Shown in pieces: positions 33,700 to 45,407 of a stretch of 64,000 bases of DNA. The stretch lies in the NCBI GenBank assembly GCA_047967505.1, contig CM106538.1, one strand, 5' to 3'. Position 1 is the first letter of the stretch, and every line of letters begins with the position of its first letter. A program made the translations under genes and the position numbers. Source of the DNA: Dipteris shenzhenensis. Taxonomy: Eukaryota; Polypodiophyta; Polypodiopsida; Gleicheniales. The notes beneath the pieces were generated by a model. The model was given only the letters and a program-made list of their open reading frames with translations, ran no database searches and had not been told where the DNA came from.

Positions 33700-33895
33700 G
33701 AGAGACTGTATTAAGGTGTTTTTTGACACCATATGGCTTTGTATTAAGGTGTTTTTTGACACCATATGGCTTTGAGTAATATGATCTACTTCTTGTACAA
33801 ATGTGATGTTAAGATGATGTTAAGAGAGACTGTATTAAGGTGTTTTTTGACACCATATGGCTTTGAGTAATATGATCTACTTCTTTACAAATGTG
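33700..33895. repeat. Three copies of a 3' repeat with a small hairpin
   Basis: gtattaaggtgttttttgac followed by accatatggctttg occurs near 33710, 33751 and 33833. Each copy contains the inverted repeat ggtgt-ttttttg-acacc. Sequence from 33900 to 34290 has no gene. Confidence 0.75.
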
Positions 33896-34294
33896 ATGTG
33901 CTCTTTTTGAAATGTACTCTAGTTTTCATAACATGTCACGCCATTTTTTCTAATTTGATTTTTTAAAATCTTACTTTTTTGTCTCTTTTAACAATGTGAT
34001 GTACTCTATTTTTAACATCTCACGTCATATTTTCTAATTTGATTTTTTTAAATCTTCCTGTTTGACTCAATGTTTTGTTTTATAAGAGCCTCTTTTTTTG
34101 AAATGTTTTATCCAGAATTATCTCACAAAATGAATTTGGACAGTGCAAGAGTCCAAAATTAATGAAATAGGTGTTAATTTGGGACGGTTCCACGACTCCT
34201 CCACCACTTGGCATGAGCCGGTAAGGGTTTGTAACTATTGTGTGCTATATTGGCTGGAAATAAAGGTTGCCCGCTAACACTTTATTTTGTTTAG

Positions 34295-36473
34295 ATACTC
34301 CATCTTTTATCGTTTACCATATTGGTCCCACCTTAAGATCAATCACCTGCTTGATCCCATGCATATCTTCAAGAATGTGGCATCTACCATTTGGGAGCAT
34401 TTGAATGGGACATGAGATTCCGCAGGCATAAGGGAGGATTTACGTACCATAGGGAGGATGCGTGAAGCTTGGCCACAAGAGAGACCAAATGGGCATGTTT
34501 TTTTACCTCGTGCACCGTGGATGTTATCAAAGCTAGAGATGGCGACAGTGAAGTGCGCTATTACTACAATTCGTACTCCCACTGGATGCATGAGGTGTTT
34601 GAAGGGAGCCTTTACAAAGAGCAAGAAAAGAGGTGTAGAGCAATTATATGGCTTGAAATCTCATGATTGGCACGAGATGCTCCAAGTAAGTATTTTATGT
34701 GCATAATATCCTTTTCCTTTCAAATTTGTGAGTGAATAATTATAAGCAACTAATCAACCACCTTCTCGTGGGTTCAGTTCATACTACCTACTAGCATTTC
34801 ACGTAGTGCATCGAAGGACGTGAAAGATTGTATTTACAAGATGGACGAGCTTGTGAGGTACTTTACATGATACAAAATATGATGCGTATCAATGCTCCAT
34901 GCAAGTTTGAATGCATATTGCTAATATGCTGTACTTTTTCATTTCTAGGTATGTGAGCTCAAAGGAAATAGATCCCACCATGCTTGAGAATGCTCGAGTT
35001 ATGTCAGTGGAGGTGGTTTGTTTAGTGGAGGAGACATTTCCACGTTCTATTCTCACAAGCCAACTACATCTTATAGTGCATTTGGTGGATGAGATTGCTA
35101 TATGCGGTACTATACATGCACGATGGTTGTTCTTCCTCGAGCGCTTCATGAAGACCTTGAAGGGCTTCGTGAGACAAAATGCAAGACCCGAAGGTAGCAT
35201 GGCCGAGGGTTGGTTGGTACAAGAGTCACTTGTATATATTTCTGAGTTTCTTGTTGATGTGGATAGCTCTCTCCCACGACTATGGAGAGATGATGAAGAC
35301 CTAAGGATGACCTCTATTGTGCCTCAAGGGAAAGGACGCAACAAAGTAATAGACACGGAGTTGCATAATAGTATCAATCTCTTTTGCGTGCTTAATAGTG
35401 ATGTGATGAAAAGATGGGTGACAAGATACGAGGATGCAAAGGCAAGAAGACAAGAAGAAAGGGCCCTCTTTCATACACACCACGGATCTCGTGTGCCATA
35501 CCCTCAGTATCTAAGAGCACTTCCAAAGGATATTCATGTGGATTGGCTACTTGATGAAATGGAGAAAGCAGAGAAAGACGAGGGGATGCATATCACAATG
35601 GAAGAATGGGAGTATGCTAGGGGATGCATGAGCAAGGTTGGTATATAGAATGTTATGCATAAGTTAGGAGCTTTCAATAATTTAGATTGCTTATTTAATT
35701 GATTTTTTCTTGGTGTAGTGCACTATGTTCAATGCTATATGGTGTGAGGGCAAGCATTTTCGAACACAACGGATTGATGATAAGAGAAACACACAAGATT
35801 GTGGCGTCATTGCTAGCTTCGAGGGAGCCAATGGAGCCATGGATGATTATTGTGGCATAATCCAAGATATTATTATGCTTGACTTTCGACGCTTCTTTGT
35901 GTATGTTTTGGATGTAAAGTGGTTTAAGGACATGGTGGAAAGAGGCCCTAATGCAACAATCAAACGCCATGCAAGTGGCTTTGTAACTATTGACTCCACA
36001 AAGTTTTGGCAAAGTAGGAAGGACACACTAGTACTACCGCAACAATGTGAACAGGTACTGTGCACACATATAAAAATACTCGCTTTTAAATATTTGATGC
36101 AAGAAAAATAATATGATTGTATTTGTGTTTGAATTAGGTTGTCTATCAACCAATGGTGGATAATAATAGATGGTGGCATGTCATACCTATTATGCCACGT
36201 TCCAAAGTGATGTATAGTACATTTACTAATATGGAGCGTATGGAGGATGATCATGGCCATGGATGTGATGATGACCGTGATACGAGAGAGGAGGATGATC
36301 ATGAGATAGGAGATACAAATATTGAGGCCATTACCCGTGAGGATGAGCCTACCATTGGTGATGCTGATTTCGATGAGCACATGAGTAGCACAAGTAGTAG
36401 TGGGTTGAATGTATTTGTAGATCTAAACACTTGTTTGGATTTTGAAGTAGATAGTTTGGCAAGATCTCATTGA
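34295..36473 (+). pseudogene. CACTA (En/Spm) TNP2-type transposase remnant, five exons
   Basis: Exons are 34295-34685, 34778-34857, 34949-35636, 35719-36054 and 36138-36473, each with GT and AG borders and consistent frames. Exon 1 matches the end of the TNP2 transposase (LPYWSHLKINHLLDPMHIFKN, and LYGLKSHDWHEMLQ). Exons 2 and 3 match DUF4218 (SQLHLIVHLVDEIAICG, HARWLFFLERFMKTLKGFVR, RPEGSMAEGW). Exons 4 and 5 match DUF4216 (FFVYVLDVKWFKD, GFVTIDSTKFW, RWWHVIPIMPRS). The catalytic N-terminal part is missing upstream of 34295, and a TGA interrupts exon 1 at 34413-34415. This is therefore a 3' fragment of a CACTA transposase gene. The acidic C-terminus ends at 36473. Confidence 0.8.
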
Positions 36474-36689
36474 GGATGAGATTGAACCGTAGCCCCATCA
36501 TTGATATTGGCAAAACTATTTTACATATTGTTTCATTCTCCTCACCTCACTTAATTCTTGTAGATGTGGGCTTGCAAAAAAGCATTGATGTTTTTGTTAA
36601 AATTATGTGCTTTGGTAATCATGGGCAATGTTTGGAAAGCAATGATGTACACCAAAATCTCACTTTTTGTATTCTCTGGTTTGCATCTA

Positions 36690-36945
36690 TCTATGCGTCT
36701 AAATGCGCGTCTGATTCTCAGTGTAAACGTGCAAATAAACGCGCTAATACACGCACAAATAGACGCGCTGATAAACACGATGTTAGACGGGCCCATATTT
36801 TCTCAGTTTAGACGTGCAAATAGACGTGTTAATACACGCACAAATAGACGAGTTGTTAGACACGCTTTTAAACGCGCCCGTAATTCCTCTACTAAAGCAA
36901 TGCCTATAGATGCGCCCGCTATTTTGTGCATCTACCAAGCACGTC
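36690..36945. repeat. Cluster of ACGCGC/GACGTG-type short repeats (CACTA subterminal-like)
   Basis: More than ten short words such as aatagacgcgc, aaataaacgcgc, aatacacgcac, agacgtgcaaatag and tttaaacgcgcccg are packed in 250 bp. The cluster begins about 220 bp after the end of the CACTA transposase gene, where subterminal transposase-binding repeats would be expected. A terminal TGTAGTG end was not found near it. Confidence 0.55.
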
Positions 36946-36992
36946 TATAGTTGCTTTGTGTTGTTGTGTTCCCTAATCAATTATCCCCACAT

Positions 36993-38092
36993 GCATTTAT
37001 TTCTCATCGGCAGTGAAGTCGAGCATATAGTTACATGCATTCAAATCTATACATGTATATACCTTCTAGCATGCGCTACCTTCAGTGCACTGATTGCAAC
37101 CAGTAGCGATAGGCAAGGATTGATCTACAAACAATCGCGCCCGCTTTTTTATCACTAGGTTTTCCCAAACATGACGAGAGTCCTCTCTTAGGTACCAATG
37201 TTTGCTTTGCTACCTATAGCTTTCCAAAGTTGCAAGAAAATGCATAAACATGTTATGGATTGAGCCACCATTAAAGAATGGACTGATAATCCATAACTCC
37301 TCATCATCAGAACGTCCTATGGCATGACACACGCCTCTGTACGTCATTGACATGGCTAGCTCCATCTTCAACATGGCATATGCATCAACAATATCATGTT
37401 TACTTCTTTTTCCTTCATATGAAGCTGTTGATTTTAGACTTGAAACACCAACAATTGATACTCAATGCACCCTTCCTTCCACTCTCGATCCCAATTTCTT
37501 AAGGACCATTATTGCACGACGTAGAAAGTTCACATCATATTTGCACTTGGAAACATATTGAGTGCACATTTGCATTGATGTCCTACCTTGGGCAACTCCT
37601 ACATTAATCTCTTCTTTTGCCTCATTCGTGGAGGCCACAAGGTGTGTGCCAACTAATCCTTTCTCTCTCATGTTTTTTAGGCAATGGAAGCCTGCATTTT
37701 GGACCACTTAGTTGCACAAGAACAAGCTTTTCCTCTCCATCCAATGACAACTCAAAATCTTGATGGGATCTCAACAATTCTAGCTGGCACAACACATCAC
37801 CAAGCATTCTAGTTTAATTACTTCATGCACATCATGCTTGGGCACTACTCTACAAGCTACATGAAACCAAGTTGTGACATGACAAACTCGCATTTTTATC
37901 TCTCCTCAATTCCAGCAAGATGTTAGCTGCCATGATGAACAGCTAGACAATGCTATGATTGTATTTCTCTCATCAATTTAGGCGAGATGTTGGGTTCCAT
38001 GATGAAAAGCTAGACAGTGCTATGATTGATCTAGAAAACACAATTCGTTACTTGCATTTAAAAGAAGATCCAATGATCTATAAGCAATTACA
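36993..38092 (-). pseudogene. Duplicated segment A with kinase-like remnants
   Basis: This 1.1-kb segment is repeated at 41599-42712 with high identity. On the minus strand it encodes fragments in several frames: FELSLDGEEKLVLVQLSG, then KCKYDVNFLRRAIMVLKKLG, then EELWIISPFFNGGSIHNM. The last resembles PLWTITPYFNGGS in the kinase pseudogene at 59.4-60.6 kb. Frame changes and stops show decay. Some plus-strand stretches are also open (RDVGFHDEKLDSAMIDLENT), so the coding strand of its right end is uncertain. It ends abruptly against a truncated Copia element. Confidence 0.5.
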
Positions 38093-41076
38093 CATTCCAT
38101 CTGTTGAGTGTCGCTAGGGATATCAAGAACCGTATGGAATCCATGTTTGCTACTGGAGCATAAGTCTCATCATAGTCCTAGCCATATTGTTGTGCAAATC
38201 CTTTTGCAACTAATCTAGCTTTGTATCTTTGAATATTTCCATTTGGATTGTACTTCACTTTGTATACCCATTTGTTTGCTATGGCCTTCTTTCCTAGTGG
38301 AAGGTCGCATAATTCCCAAGTATTATTGTTATACAAAGGATCCGTTTCTTCATTCATAGCAGTTTGCCATTCTAGCTTGTCTACTGCATCTTCAAAGTAC
38401 ACTAGCTCTTCTGTAGCCATGATGGTAGTCATAAGCATAGTTGGTGGTTTTAACTTGAATTACTTTACCTTTTTGAACATATGTCAATCTGGCTAGAGGT
38501 CTGCTTTCCCTACTAGATCGTCTGAGCTATTGTGGCTTTACTTAGGGTGTTATTGGCAATTCTTGCTCTTCTTCATCAACCTGTTCTGTAGATGACTGTG
38601 AAGTTGGTGCTTTTATCTCCTGTGTAGCTGAGGTTTTCCATTCTAATTCCTCATCAAAGATTACATCTCTGGAGATAATGACCTTGCAGTTGATGGGATC
38701 ATACAATTTGTATGCTTTGCTTTCTTCATTGTACCCAACCATGATGCATTTGCATGACTTCGCATCCAATTTCCTGCGATGATCATCATGTATGTGGGCA
38801 TATGCTATGCAACCAAATATGCAGAGATGCCCAATGTGTGGCTTGTATCCAGTGAATGCTTCATAAGGAGTCATACCTTGTATCAGTTTGTGGTAGGAAG
38901 CCGATTAAGCAAATAGTTTGCAGTGGCTATTGCTTCTGCCCAATTCTAATTTGGAAGATGCTTTTCACTAAGATTTCTCTAGCACTGTGTCTGCTAAAGT
39001 CCCATTCTTCCTTTTAGCTCTTGCATTCTATTGAGGAGTATCTGCACATGTGAATTGTCTTCAAATGCCATGATTTTTGCAAAAGTTCATGAATGCTGAA
39101 GACATGTATTCATCTCCTCTATCTAATCTCATGACCTTGATCTTTCTGCTTGTCTAGTTTTCTACCATGGCTTTGAATTCTTGAAATCTGGAAAACGCTT
39201 CAGATTTCTCTTTCAGAAAGTAGACCCAACAATATCTACTGTAGTCATCGATGAAAGTCTAGTAAAGTGAACCATTGATGCTGCGGGTCTAGGCATAACC
39301 CCATACGTTTGTATGTATCAAATCAAGAATACCTCGTGCACGAGAGGTACTTTTGCCAAAGTTGGTTCGCTTTTGTTTGCCGAAGCAGCATGCTTCGCAA
39401 ACCTTTCCAAGAAACTGTAGCTTCGGAATCCCAATTGCCATATTCTGATTCCTAAGATCTAACAAGTACTTGAAGTTGACATGACCACATCTCTTGTGCC
39501 ATTTTACAGATAGTGGCATCTGTTGCGGTTGAGCTGACATGGCATGCTTATCTAGTACTGTAGCTAGCATTCTATATAGGCGTCCTTCCTTGACAACTTT
39601 TGCTACTGGCTGACACTCGGCTGACATCTTTTGGATTTGTCTCTCATAGTGCATTCATCACTATTGAAGATGACTTTGTAATTGTGTTTTGTCATTTGAC
39701 CTACTGACAAAAGGTTCTTGCTGAGCTTCGGAACATAGAGCACATCTTTCACTAATCCTTTGACCTACTGACAAAAGGTTCTTGCTGAGCTTCGGAACAT
39801 AGAGCACATCTTTCACTAATCCTTTTATACTAGTGAAATTGTTCATAGGGATAATGCCTATCGCTTGAACTAGATTCGGTGTATTGTCTACTGTGTAGAT
39901 GACATTTTTCTTTCCTTCTAATGGCTTCATTTCTATGAACCATTCCTGATAATTTGTCATGTGAGATGATGCACTGTTGTCGATATACCAAGGATCATGT
40001 TCCACTTGGTCGACTTGATAGCTGAAATCCTTTTTGGGATTGAAATTAGTGTCTGGGTACATTATATTAGTCTGATGCATTTCCTTGCTTGCAAGAAACA
40101 TATTTCCATGTTGATTTGCAAAATGACTATGACTAGAATGTCCACCACGATGATTTCCTCTGCCTCGAGAATTCCCTCGATTACTATTGGACTGACCACC
40201 TTGGTCGTAGTGCTTCTTGTGGCAATCTCTTTCATAGTGTCCAAACTTGTGACAGTAGTTGCACTGAATGTTTGACACATTGGTGGATGCATTCCCTCAT
40301 TCTTGAAATCTTCCTTGGTTGGAATGATTTCCTCTTTGCTGATTCTGATGTTGCTAATGCTAATGCTGATGCTGACTTTGATTTTGTACATGATAATGAC
40401 CACTTTTTTGATATGATCTACCTCTACCTCTACCTTTGTGTCTGAAGCTGTGAATGCCTGATCATTAGAATGACCTTTACATGCTTGAATTGACTGCATC
40501 CTGAGTTCTTCACCAAGTAGGACTGACTGAAGTTCTTCCAGTGTCAGAATTTGCCGTTGTATGGCAATACTCTAGACCAGATTCTCATATCCCTCTCCTA
40601 GTCCATTCAGAATGACTTGAACCATTTTTGCGGGGTTCATTGTCTCTCTTGCTACTGCAAGTTGATTGTTGTATTCTTTTATGCAGAGTACATAAGCATG
40701 ACCGGTTTTGTTGTTGCAAAAACTCTGGTTGATTTGGTCTCTTAGTGTGAGAATCCTGAATGTGTTCTTGGACTCGTAGAGAGCTGCGAACATATCCCAT
40801 GCTTCTTTCAATGTCTTGACTGTGTTGAGCCATCCTAGCATGACATCTTGCACTTCTGGTTGATCAGGTGATAGGCGTACTTGTCTTTCTTATCCCATTC
40901 TGCACGATGGTAGGATCTGCTACTGGTACGGAAACTATTTGTGTAGCTATAGATCCAATTGTAGATCCCGCTGCTGGTGCTATGACAATAGATGGAGTAG
41001 AGCTACTTGTGGCTGGATCAGCCAATGGTCTAGGTGTAGACCATCGACATACTCCCATTTGTCCTGAAGTACAAGA
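38093..41076 (-). mobile_element. Truncated Copia retrotransposon copy 1, decayed, no LTRs
   Basis: Read on the minus strand from 41076: Gag fragments (MQDVMLGWLNTVKTLKEAWD), a CX2CX4HX4C zinc knuckle (CNYCHKFGHYERDC), the protease region with WYIDNSASSHMT where DSG is expected, the GAG-pre-integrase region (KWHKRCGHVNF, CEACCFGKQKR), a heavily mutated integrase core, TPYEAFTGYKPHIGHLCIFG, and the start of reverse transcriptase (NKWVYKVKYNPNGNIQRYKA, QYG). It breaks off at 38093 before the YADD motif and at 41076 inside Gag. Many stops and frameshifts are present. The sister copy is at 55023-57641. Confidence 0.85.
39695..39822. repeat. 64-bp tandem duplication inside Copia copy 1
   Basis: The segment starting tttgacctactgacaaaagg at 39695 is repeated from 39759. 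Sixty-four is not a multiple of three, so the duplication shifts the frame between the protease and GAG-pre-integrase regions. Copy 2 (near 56220) has only one version. Confidence 0.85.
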
Positions 41077-41598
41077 ATGGTCTCACACGTTTCTCATCGT
41101 GTCCTGTATTTCAGACAGGTCGTATCCCGTCAACGCCGTATTGGGTTTGTCTGGTCCCTAGCCTATCTTGTGGGTCGGCGAAAAAGCTGAGCGTCGGAAG
41201 TGCCAAAGATTATAGACGATTGGGAATTAATCCAACAACATTTATACGCTCTCACTACCACAACATAATTAACATTGTATTTATAATCACATGTTATTAT
41301 AAGCATCTTTTCCGGTGTTGCTACCACTGGAAAAGAGCTTAGGGGCCACTTAGGTGATGGGTATACATAAAGTTGGAGAAAGACAATACCTCCTATTCAT
41401 GCATATGATCATCTTAAAGTTCTAATCATTTAGTCAGCACCCACCTAATTATTTTGACCTATTAAAGGATTTTAGGGTCATAGTACCCATTAAAGGATTT
41501 TAGGGTGCACTATGACTCGTGAAGTAATTGTAAGTTGTCTTCCTTTTAAAAGAATTACAATCATGCTTATGAACTCTTTGAGTTTAGTGGGACACCTT
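41077..41598. repeat. Dispersed repeat R, partial copy 1
   Basis: It begins at the Copia truncation point with acgtttctcatcgtgtcctg and shares cgaaaaagctgagcgtcgga and tataatcacatgttattata with copies at 46690-47762 and 48085-49520. It ends at gtgggacacctt, where segment B begins. Confidence 0.8.
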
Positions 41599-42712
41599 GC
41601 ATTGATTTCTCATCGGCAGTAGAGTCGAGCATATAGTTACATGCATTCAAATCTATACATGTATATACCTTCTAGCATGCACTACCTTCAGTGCACTGAT
41701 CGCAACCAATAGCGATAGGCAAGGATTTATCTACAAACAATCGCACCTGCTTTTTTATCACTAGGTATTCCCAAACATGAGGAGAGGCCTCTCTTAGCTA
41801 CCAATGTTTGCTTTGCTGCCTATAGCTTTCCAAAGTTGCAAGAAAACACATAAACATGTTATGGATTGAGCCACCATTAAAGAATGGACTGATAATCCAT
41901 AACTCCTCATCATCAGAACGTCCTATGGCATGACACATGCCTCTGTGCGCCACTCGTGCGCCATTGACATGGCTAGCTCCATCTTCAACATGGCATATGC
42001 ATCAATAGTATCGTGTTTACTTCTTTTTCCTTCATATGAAGAGCCTATTGATTTTAGACTTGAAACACCAACAATTGATACTCAGTGCACCCTTCCTTCC
42101 ACTCTCGATCCCAATTTCTTAAGGACCATTATTGCACGACGTAGAAAGTTCACATCATATTTGCACTTGGAAACATATTGAGTGCACATTTGCATTGATG
42201 TCCTAGCTTGGGCAACACCTACATTAATCTCTTCTTTTGCCTCATTCATGGAGGCCACAAGGTGTGTGCCAACTACTCATTTCTCTCTCATGTTTTTTAG
42301 GCAATGGAAGCCTGCATTTTGGACCACTTAGTTGCACAAGAACGAGCTTTGCCTCTCCATCCAATGACAACTCAAAATCTTGATGGGATCTCAACAATGC
42401 TAGTTGGCACAACACATCACCAAGCATTCTAGTTTAATTACTTCATGCACGTCATGCTTGGGCACTACTCTACAAGCTACGTGAAACCAAGTTGTGACAT
42501 GACAAACTCGCATTTTTATCTCTCCTCAATTCCAGCAAGATGTTAGCTGCCATGATGAATAGCTAGACAATGCTATGATTGTATCGCTCTCATCAATTTA
42601 GGCGAGATGTTGGGCTCCATGATGAAAAGCTAGACAGTGCTATGATTGATCTAGAAAACACAATTCATTACTTGCATTCAAAAGAAGATCCAATGATCTA
42701 TAAGCAATTACA
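41599..42712 (-). pseudogene. Duplicated segment B with kinase-like remnants
   Basis: This is the second copy of segment A, in the same orientation. Shared stretches include the minus-strand EELWIISPFFNGGSIHNM region and the ELSLDGEAKLVLVQLSG region. It has small differences (for example a short insertion, gaagagcctattgat versus gaagctgttgat). Unlike segment A it continues past the common end at 42712 into caacagacatatggcaatga. I see no intact ORF. Confidence 0.5.
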
Positions 42713-42960
42713 ACAGACATATGGCAATGACAAATGTACAAATTCAACCAACTATCCTTGATGCAGCATGTAAGATTGAAAACCCTCTATTGTCACATAA
42801 ATATGATGCTTCATAAACTACATCAGGTAATATCCTACTCTATTACTACGCATTTGTGAATCTAAAACTATAAACATATAACAATAACACAAAGCCAAGA
42901 TGATCTCGATCAGCTTTGCCAATCACAAATTCAACTGCTGGGAAAGGTTGAAATTGAGGT

Positions 42961-43195
42961 CACTACAAGACACGGGCCACTTTTTGACGCCGATACTGAT
43001 GCTAAATACAAAGAAAAGAAACTTAACCAGTGAAAAGTGTTGGAATGTCTGTCGGTGTCTACATCGCAAAGAAAGTGTTGATATAGTCATCGGTATGGGC
43101 ATCAGTAAGTGAATGTTTCCAGTGTCAGTATGGGCATCGGTATGAACATTGGTATCTATTGACACTAGAGTGTCAGTATATGCCAACATTCTAAC
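42961..43195 (+). repeat. Possible CACTA element left end with subterminal repeats
   Basis: cactacaagacacgggccac at 42961 looks like a CACTA-type terminus. It is followed by repeated words: atcggtatgggcatcagt, gtgtcagtatgggcatcggt and aacattggtatc. No matching TGTAGTG end was found in the window, so a lone or degraded terminus is the most I can claim. Confidence 0.35.
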
Positions 43196-43314
43196 AGAAT
43201 TAAAAAAAATTTATGGGGTAGGATGGGGCTTGTTTCAGTCACATCCTGCCCCACAAAAATATTTTTCATTATAAATGTTACAAAAGAGGTCTACAAAATT
43301 ACATTACAATGTTA

Positions 43315-43560
43315 CAAAAAGGGTATGCAAAATGGCAAAAGTGCTGAGGTTGAAAATGGCAAATCTGCCACATTAATGCGCTACAAAATTGCAAAAGTGC
43401 CGAAGTGGAAAATGGCAAATCTACTAAAATAATGCCCTATAAAATGGCAAAAGTGCCAAGATACAAAATGACAAAATGTCCTATCCTACTGCTCCTCCTC
43501 CTCCTCCAACTCTCCTCATCCTCCTCACCCTCCTTGTCCTCCTTGTCCTCCTCGTCTATA
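43315..43560. repeat. Minisatellite (about 58 bp) followed by CTC-rich tract
   Basis: tggcaaaagtgc with aaaatggcaaatct recurs about three times between 43328 and 43470. From 43488 to 43557 follows an irregular (CTC)n tract. Confidence 0.75.
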
Positions 43561-43978
43561 GCCTCTCTGTGTAGGCCTGATCCACCTCCTCTTCTATGAG
43601 TCTCTCTACTTCGTCTTAAGATCTAGTCTCCAAGTCTAGGTCTCTATATGGGTCAAAGTTTCCTTCCTAAGAACGAAACAAGTTAGGAAATAAGATAAGA
43701 GCATCGATTGTAAGACAACGATGTGGATTAGGGTATACTCACATGATGCTTTGCCACCTTTTGCCAATTGATTCTATATCCTTCTTGACCTTATGTACTC
43801 GTCGTCATCTGGAAGCCTACCAATCATAGATTTATGTGGATCCAAATTCAAGGAGTTAGATATGAATAACAAAACATTTGAATGATTGAACATAGTAGAT
43901 ATTCAGTAGAAGATAAATATATACTTACATAAAACCCCTTTTGTTGATCACACATGCTATATTACATATTTCTTAGTG

Positions 43979-43998
43979 CCCCCCCCCCCCCCCCCCCC
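43979..43998. repeat. C20 homopolymer run
   Basis: A run of 20 C is followed by gcccccgcgggg in otherwise AT-rich sequence. This may be real or a weak spot of the assembly. Confidence 0.8.
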
Positions 43999-44009
43999 GC
44001 CCCCGCGGG

Positions 44010-45400
44010 GCTTCACATGCAACATAACTCTTGAAATGATTAAACAATCTCATTCAAAAAGTTAATTTCTTTTTTTTTAATCTCACATTCGAGTTTGGAA
44101 TGTGTGTTATTGCTTGGAGACTAAGTTTTTCAAATTATGTTAGGCACTACATAAGTTATGGGTCAGGCAAGTTACCCATATGCAATAATATACTTCACAA
44201 AAAATGGCTACATGACCTAATCATGCATTGGCTTCATACATCCCCACATCTTACTTGGATATCTCTTAGATACAATCTCAAAAGGCATATAGAAACTAGG
44301 AGCTACAATCGATAGGTTTTTTTCTCCTCATATGATTTGTGACTATCTTGAATTTATATTATGGATTAAGATTCAAATATTAGATGACATTGCATAATTA
44401 TCCATGTACCAACAAGCGTGTACATATGTTATAAAGGTAAGTGTGCCTAAGTGGCACTCTTGCTTATGTGGTAGGATTGCCTGTGTTAGTGATGGTGTGG
44501 CATTGTGCAACAGAGTACTATTGAGGTACATGTAGCAACAATGTGGCTATATGCCAATTGTTATCTTATCTTGAGTTTTGCTTTATGCCTATGGCAGCTT
44601 GCTTTATGTACAACATCTATGTGAAGCTCTATCATCACACTACCTATGTGTGCTTGTCTCTGTGTCTCATGTTGTTGTGTTGTTTACTTCTTTAGCTTGT
44701 CTATAGTGGCATGTTGTTCACCATGTAGAAACAAAGCTTTTAAGGGACATTTTAGCTATTCTATTCTATATTCTGGAAAGGTGCATTGTAAAAAATGATG
44801 TCTTGGCTTTCAAAGGTTGAAGCTATGAATTGTTCTTTTGAGGAAAAAGCCACAGCTTTTAAAGATAGAAGTAACACTTAAAGGAACTCCGCATTTATTA
44901 TATTATGTATCATATTATCTAAAATCCGAATGCCATGCTTTTCATGCAATAAGGTAGGAATGGGCTCTTATTAAAGAACTTTTTCTTTCATAAGAAAGCA
45001 AAGTAAGAGCAAGGTTTTATTATGGAAAAACTTTAATTGGCTTATGTGCCACCAATAGAACTATCTATAAGGTCAAAACTTGTTGATTCAAAACACTAAG
45101 GGAACATTTTAATTTAGTGGCTTTACTTTCCATATATATTGTACCACAGATAAAGGAGGTTTTGGAAGATAACAAGTCCCAAGAGGCATACATTGTGACC
45201 TTATGATAGATATAGTACATGACCTTACATGTGATAACTATGTAAGCATGAACTGATTGATGCCTTTAAATAAAAAATATTTGAGAGGCAAACTTTCAAA
45301 TCAAGATTTTAGATCGATGTGTAGACATGACCTTACATATGTAGTCGTGAGAAGTGATTGATGCCTTGATTACAAACGATATTTAAGAGGCTAACTATTC
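44010..45400. other. Intergenic sequence, no gene seen
   Basis: This AT-rich stretch downstream of the terpene synthase gene contains only short ORFs. Direct phrases such as catgaccttacat with tgattgatgcctt recur near 45220-45260 and 45325-45370. Confidence 0.4.
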
Positions 45401-45407
45401 TTTTGCA

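Noticed and set aside
36993-42712. Segments A and B as LTRs of one retrotransposon (they begin TG and end CA)
   Set aside because: There is no primer binding site after A, no polypurine tract before B and no clear target duplication. The inner Copia element is truncated at both ends and the segments contain kinase-like coding remnants.
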